DNA from: JBDTDV01 sp039922875
Lineage (GTDB): Bacteria > Actinomycetota > Actinomycetes > Actinomycetales > Microbacteriaceae
DNA: 9,224 nt
Direction: 5' to 3'
Assembly: GCA_039922875.1 (NCBI GenBank)
Contig: JBDTDV010000075.1
Span: 1 to 9,224 of the forward strand
Below the pieces are notes generated by a model that was not told where the DNA came from, ran no database searches, and was given only the letters and a program-made list of their open reading frames with translations. Below are positions 6,141 to 9,224 of the stretch, piece after piece; position 1 is the first letter of the stretch; each line of letters begins with the position of its first letter. The position numbers were made by a program, and so were the translations under genes.

Positions 6141-7025
6141 GGTGGTCGCGCGATCCCGGCCGGTGTAATCGCGGTGCGTTGCTGCCGCGTGCCAGCCGTC
6201 GGCGGTCAACAGCTGCCGGATCGCGGCGCCCTGCTCCTCGCCGTGCTCCAAGACGAGGGTGCCGCCCCGGCGCAACAACCGCAGCGCGGTGCGCGAGAGC
6301 AGGCGGATCACCTCAAGCCCGTCGGCACCTCCGTAGAGCGCGACTGGCGGATCGTAGCGCCACACCTCCGGGTCGAGCGGGACGCAGTCCATTGGAATGT
6401 ACGGCGGATTGGACACCACGACCGAGACCCGCCCATCCAATTCCGGCAGGGCGATGGCCAGATCGGCGAAGACGAGGCTGAAATTTTCTGCGCGCGTCTC
6501 GTCGGCGTTCCTGGTGGCCCAGGCGAGAGCTTCCGGCGAGTTCTCCACCGCGTAGACCCGCGCGTAAGGCACTTCCGTGGCCAGGGCGAGGCCGATCGCG
6601 CCACTACCGGTACCGAGGTCCACCGCAATCGGCCCGTCCGGGTCGTCCGGGGCCACGACCACCAGCGCCAAGGCGTCGATGGCGAATTGCGTGACCTGCT
6701 CGGTTTCCGGGCGTGGCACAAACACACCGGGGCCGACCGCGAGATTGAGATGCCTAAACGGCGCCCGGCCGGTAATGTGCTGCAGCGGTTCCCGTCTGGA
6801 CCGGCGCGAAACGAGTTCGACGACGGCTGCCGCATCCGTCTCGGCCAGCGCGACCTCAGCCAACGCCAAGGCCTGCACTCGCCCCCTGCCCACCTTCAAC
6901 ACATGACCGATCAGCAGGTCGGCGTCGACCTCGGGATCGGGTATTCCGGCGCGGCGGAGTGCGGCCACCGCCTGATCGCGAACGCCGTGGAGCGGGATGG
7001 CACTGTGGCCGGCTTCGGGTGTCAT
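6129..7025 (-). CDS. prmC: Peptide chain release factor N5-glutamine methyltransferase
   Basis: PrmC (HemK) uses S-adenosylmethionine to methylate the Gln of the GGQ motif in release factors RF1 and RF2, which raises termination efficiency. The 298-residue protein has a helical N-terminal substrate-binding domain with RREPLQHITG (78-86) and FVPRPETE (102-109). A Rossmann methyltransferase domain follows, with the SAM-binding motif VDLGTGSG (135-142), an acidic residue after the second strand in YAVENSPEALAWA, and the catalytic SNPPYI (205-210). All key parts are intact. The ATG at 7025 lacks a clear Shine-Dalgarno site and may be leaderless (see the upstream -10). In most relatives prfA, the gene for its substrate RF1, lies directly upstream; here the upstream neighbour is the divergent cysK. 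Confidence 0.95.
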   Translation of the reverse strand: MTPEAGHSAIPLHGVRDQAVAALRRAGIPDPEVDADLLIGHVLKVGRGRVQALALAEVALAETDAAAVVELVSRRSRREPLQHITGRAPFRHLNLAVGPGVFVPRPETEQVTQFAIDALALVVVAPDDPDGPIAVDLGTGSGAIGLALATEVPYARVYAVENSPEALAWATRNADETRAENFSLVFADLAIALPELDGRVSVVVSNPPYIPMDCVPLDPEVWRYDPPVALYGGADGLEVIRLLSRTALRLLRRGGTLVLEHGEEQGAAIRQLLTADGWHAAATHRDYTGRDRATTAVR

Positions 7026-7131
7026 GTGCTTTAAGAATAGGCTTGCACCGTTGGCTCATCCCGCGGAGGCGGGTCAGCGTCGCGCTTTCCACACCAGCGG
7101 TTTTTCGATTTTGACAGGTAAGGGGTAGTTC
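7026..7131. promoter_or_regulatory. Divergent prmC/cysK intergenic region
   Basis: These 106 bp must hold the promoters for both directions. A 5-bp perfect stem, cccgc 7060-7064 and gcggg 7069-7073 with loop ggag, may extend imperfectly through gct/agc to 7054-7078. It could be an operator-like inverted repeat or a 5'-leader hairpin of cysK. The cysK Shine-Dalgarno site (taagggg, 7119-7125) is at the right end. I recognise no known riboswitch or regulator site. Confidence 0.4.
7034..7039 (-). promoter_or_regulatory. Candidate -10 element for leaderless prmC
   Basis: TATTCT on the minus strand fits the actinobacterial TANNNT -10 pattern and ends 8 nt before the prmC ATG at 7025. No Shine-Dalgarno sequence separates them, so a leaderless transcript is plausible. 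No clear -35 element is visible at the expected distance. Confidence 0.35.
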
Positions 7132-8070
7132 ATGGATGGTCACATCTACGCAAACATCACCGAGGCGGTGGGCCACACACCGCTCGTGCGGCTGAACCAC
7201 CTGACCGAGGGCAGTTCGGCGACCGTCCTGGCCAAACTCGAGTTCTACAACCCCGGCGGAAGCGTCAAGGACCGGATCGGCGTGGCGATCATCGACGCGG
7301 CAGAGGCCTCCGGCGCGCTGAAGCCGGGTGGAACCATTGTCGAAAGCACCAGCGGGAATACCGGGATCGCCCTTGCCCTGGTCGGTGCGGCGCGCGGCTA
7401 CAAGGTGATCCTGGTCATGCCGGACGGCGCCAGCAAGGAGCGCCGGGTGCTGATGCGCGCCTACGGCGCCGAACTCGTGCTGGTGCCCGGATCGATCGGG
7501 ATGACCGGTGCGATCGAGCGGACCAAAGAGATCGTGGCGAGCACCGAAAATGCGATTTGGGCCACCCAGTTCACCAACCAGGCGAACCCGGACATCCACT
7601 ACGCCACCACTGGCCCCGAGATCTGGGATGACACTGCCGGCGCCGTCGACATCTTCGTCGCGGGGATCGGCACCGGCGGTACAATCACCGGAGCCGGACG
7701 GCTGCTGAAGGAGCGCAAGCCGGGGCTACGGGTTGTCGCGGTCGAGCCAGCCGACTCCCCGATTCTCTCGGGGGGCCATGCTGCGCCGCACAAGTTGCAG
7801 GGACTCGGCGCGAATTTCGTTCCGGAGGTACTCGACACCAACGTGTATGACGAGGTCGCCGATGTCCAGCTTGACGACGCGCTGCGCACGGCACGGCGCC
7901 TGGCCGCCGAGGAGGGCATCCTGGCCGGAATCTCCGGGGGTGCGGCAGTATCGGCGGCACTGGAATTGGCCTCGCGTGCGGAAAACGACGGTAAGACCAT
8001 CGTCGTGGTCGTCCCGGACTTCGGTGAACGATACGTTTCAACGATGCTCTACGAAGACCTGATCGACTGA
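7132..8070 (+). CDS. cysK: Cysteine synthase (O-acetylserine sulfhydrylase), PLP-dependent
   Basis: CysK replaces the acetyl group of O-acetylserine with sulfide to give cysteine, using pyridoxal phosphate in the cytoplasm. The protein has 312 residues, the usual length. Lys46 in YNPGGSVKDRIG is the Schiff-base lysine, ESTSGNTG (71-78) is the substrate-binding loop, GIGTGGT (179-184) cradles the cofactor phosphate, and ISGGAAV (267-273) and VPDFGERYVST (294-304) complete the active site. Two motifs differ from the common forms: MPDGASKERR where MPETMSxERR is usual, and ISGG where ISSG is usual. The ATG at 7132 has a good AGGGG about 6 nt upstream. It sits 13 nt before cysE. CysM or a cystathionine beta-synthase-like enzyme is an alternative, but overall similarity and the cysE partner favour CysK. 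Confidence 0.95.
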   Translation: MDGHIYANITEAVGHTPLVRLNHLTEGSSATVLAKLEFYNPGGSVKDRIGVAIIDAAEASGALKPGGTIVESTSGNTGIALALVGAARGYKVILVMPDGASKERRVLMRAYGAELVLVPGSIGMTGAIERTKEIVASTENAIWATQFTNQANPDIHYATTGPEIWDDTAGAVDIFVAGIGTGGTITGAGRLLKERKPGLRVVAVEPADSPILSGGHAAPHKLQGLGANFVPEVLDTNVYDEVADVQLDDALRTARRLAAEEGILAGISGGAAVSAALELASRAENDGKTIVVVVPDFGERYVSTMLYEDLID

Positions 8071-8083
8071 GCCGGCCGGATCG

Positions 8084-8671
8084 ATGTCAATCAGCGCACG
8101 GATCCGCGAGGACCTCGCCACCGCCCGCCTCCGGGACCCGGCTGCTCGCAGCGCTCCTGAGGTGTTTCTGACCTACTCCGGCCTGCATGCCATCTGGGCG
8201 TATCGCGTCGCGCACCGCTGGTGGTTGTCACCGGGATTGAAATTCCCGGCCCGCGCGCTGTCCCAGTTCGTGCGCTTTTTGACCGGAGTGGAGATCCATC
8301 CCGGCGCCAGCATCGGCAGGCGGTTCTTCATCGACCACGGCATGGGGGTCGTCATCGGCGAGACGGCGATCCTCGGCGATGACGTGATGCTTTACCACGG
8401 AGTGACCCTGGGCGGCAAGAGCAGCGGGCGCGGCAAGCGACACCCGACCGTCGGCAGCAACGTGACGATCGGAGCCGGGGCGCAAGTTCTCGGAGACATT
8501 CTCATCGGCGCCGGTAGTGTGATCGGTGCCAACGCCGTCGTAGTCCGCGCGGTGCCGCCGGATTCGATGGTCGTCGGCATCCCGGGCGTCGCCAGCGCCT
8601 TGACGCGGCCGGGCAGAGCGCCCAGCGCCACGGATGCCCAGGCTTGGCTGGATCCGGCCATCTACATCTGA
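8084..8671 (+). CDS. cysE: Serine O-acetyltransferase
   Basis: CysE acetylates serine with acetyl-CoA to give O-acetylserine, the substrate of the adjacent CysK. The protein has 195 residues, the short form lacking the long N-terminal domain of E. coli CysE (273). A short helical N-terminal part is followed by a left-handed beta-helix of hexapeptide repeats from about residue 68 (GVEIHPGASIG) to 168 (VVGIPG). The catalytic His is His85 in FIDHGMGVVIGETA, and His120 in GKRHPTVG matches the second conserved His. The chain ends DPAIYI; a C-terminal Ile is the residue that enters the CysK active site in known cysteine synthase complexes. The start at 8084 follows cysK by 13 nt with only a weak Shine-Dalgarno site, so translation may depend on cysK. 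Confidence 0.95.
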   Translation: MSISARIREDLATARLRDPAARSAPEVFLTYSGLHAIWAYRVAHRWWLSPGLKFPARALSQFVRFLTGVEIHPGASIGRRFFIDHGMGVVIGETAILGDDVMLYHGVTLGGKSSGRGKRHPTVGSNVTIGAGAQVLGDILIGAGSVIGANAVVVRAVPPDSMVVGIPGVASALTRPGRAPSATDAQAWLDPAIYI

Positions 8672-8681
8672 ACCGGTGGGC

Positions 8682-8700
8682 ATGGCGCACGGAGCGCCGT
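8682..8700 (+). terminator. Possible hairpin terminator after cysE
   Basis: Eleven bases after the cysE stop, ggcgc and gcgcc enclose a 5-nt loop. With one A-U and one G-U pair added, the stem reaches 7 bp. No U-tract follows, so it would be an atypical terminator or simply an mRNA 3'-end stabiliser. The remaining 114 bp up to the next gene show no recognisable gene. Confidence 0.35.
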
Positions 8701-8814
8701 CGGGACTACGACGTGCCCGTGCGAACTCTGACGTGCGCGGCTGTGCCTGCCCATAGACCCTCGTACGCCTGCTGCGACGGCGAGGAACCGATCGACTGAC
8801 GCCCAGGTAGAGCC

Positions 8815-9224
8815 ATGTCCCGCCACGTCCATCATCGTCCGACGCTGATGTTGATCGCGGCCTCGGCGTGTTGGGGCGTCGGCACCGTGATCAGCAAATA
8901 TGCGCTGGCCACCGTCGAACCGTTCTTCCTGCTGTCAATCCAGCTCCTGACCAGCACCGTGTTTCTGGCCACTGTAATTCGGGTGCGACGGGTGAGAATC
9001 ACCTGGACGCCCGAGCTTCGGGGGCTCGGCGCGCTCGGCGTTCTCAATCCTGGTCTCGCCTATGCATTAGGTCTGCTCGGCCTGTCGTCCATCAATGCCA
9101 GCACCTCGGTTCTGATCTGGGCGGCCGAGCCCGTGCTGATCGTACTTCTCGCCTGGCTTGTGCTTCGCGAACACATCCCCATCGCACTCGGCGTGCCACT
9201 CGCCCTGGCCGTGACCGGGGTGCT
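8815..9224 (+). CDS. EamA/DMT-family transporter, N-terminal part
   Basis: The gene runs off the right edge after 136 codons. The visible part is strongly hydrophobic with about four membrane segments (about residues 10-31, 35-56, 68-90 and 96-117, and a fifth beginning near 121). It has the hallmarks of the drug/metabolite transporter (EamA) fold: ACWGVGTVISKYAL near the N-terminus, and INASTSVLIWAAEPVLIVLLA followed by LREH at the end of the fourth helix. Such proteins usually have ten helices in two EamA repeats; substrates range from amino acids to metabolites. An in-frame TGA at 8797-8799 bounds the frame and the ATG at 8815 has AGG about 7 nt before it, so this start is favoured. Some EamA proteins export cysteine pathway metabolites, but linkage to cysKE is only suggestive here. 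Confidence 0.85.
   Translation, partial: MSRHVHHRPTLMLIAASACWGVGTVISKYALATVEPFFLLSIQLLTSTVFLATVIRVRRVRITWTPELRGLGALGVLNPGLAYALGLLGLSSINASTSVLIWAAEPVLIVLLAWLVLREHIPIALGVPLALAVTGV

Noticed and set aside
7111..7116. A perfect TTGACA -35 hexamer ahead of cysK
   Set aside because: It lies only 15 nt before the cysK ATG, so a matching -10 would fall inside the coding region. It cannot drive the full gene and is probably chance.
6856..7599. Minus-strand frame across the prmC start, the intergenic region and the cysK 5' end
   Set aside because: It is antisense to cysK and out of frame with prmC, and has no protein family features.
8710..8736. gacgtgc direct repeat 20 bp apart between cysE and the transporter gene
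   Set aside because: Only 7 bp match exactly and the surrounding bases diverge. It is too short to call an operator or repeat.

Overview
The window is a stretch of housekeeping chromosome from a high-GC actinobacterium. The ATP synthase subunits most resemble those of Micrococcales, probably Microbacteriaceae: the c subunit has the GYGLAAIGPGIGIGIVVG and ARQPELAGR pattern, the a subunit has GPSIGEFFPP, EDLLGKKDGRRFLPL and SLFPPGVP, and the delta subunit is a long, separate 265-residue protein rather than the mycobacterial b-delta fusion. This placement comes from remembered family patterns and was not confirmed by a search.

Layout. From about 7025 down to 1, everything is on the minus strand and reads right to left. 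The order is prmC (release-factor methylase), a histidine-phosphatase-family protein, a Sua5/TsaC enzyme for the tRNA t6A modification, a WecA-type lipid-carrier sugar-phosphate transferase, a small four-helix membrane protein in the atpI position, then atpB, atpE, atpF, atpH and the first codons of atpA. On the plus strand, from 7132 to the right edge, lie cysK, cysE and the first 136 codons of an EamA-type drug/metabolite transporter. The prmC and cysK genes diverge from a 106-bp intergenic region.

How the genes work together. PrmC and Sua5 serve translation: one modifies release factors, the other tRNA for ANN codons. WecA starts synthesis of a cell-envelope glycopolymer on undecaprenyl phosphate. 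The atp genes encode the membrane sector (a, c, b) and stalk (delta) of the proton-driven ATP synthase. Tight junctions suggest co-transcription: wecA and the atpI-like gene overlap by 4 nt, atpF and atpH overlap by 1 nt, and atpE, atpF and the atpI-like gene have good Shine-Dalgarno sites. CysE and CysK are the two consecutive enzymes that turn serine into cysteine, and the CysE C-terminal isoleucine fits the docking peptide of the cysteine synthase complex.

The order prmC-sua5-wecA-atpI-atpBEFHA is a known actinobacterial synteny. Two departures are visible: no prfA lies immediately upstream of prmC, where cysK-cysE sits instead, and a histidine phosphatase gene sits between prmC and sua5. 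A 20-bp tandem repeat that copies the 3' end of prmC lies exactly at the prmC/phosphatase junction. The remaining points of interest are candidate RNA hairpins in the gaps between atp genes and an in-frame repeat in the tail of WecA. I found no mobile element, CRISPR array, tRNA or rRNA, and no sign of an undescribed system. No gene-free stretch exceeds 300 bases.
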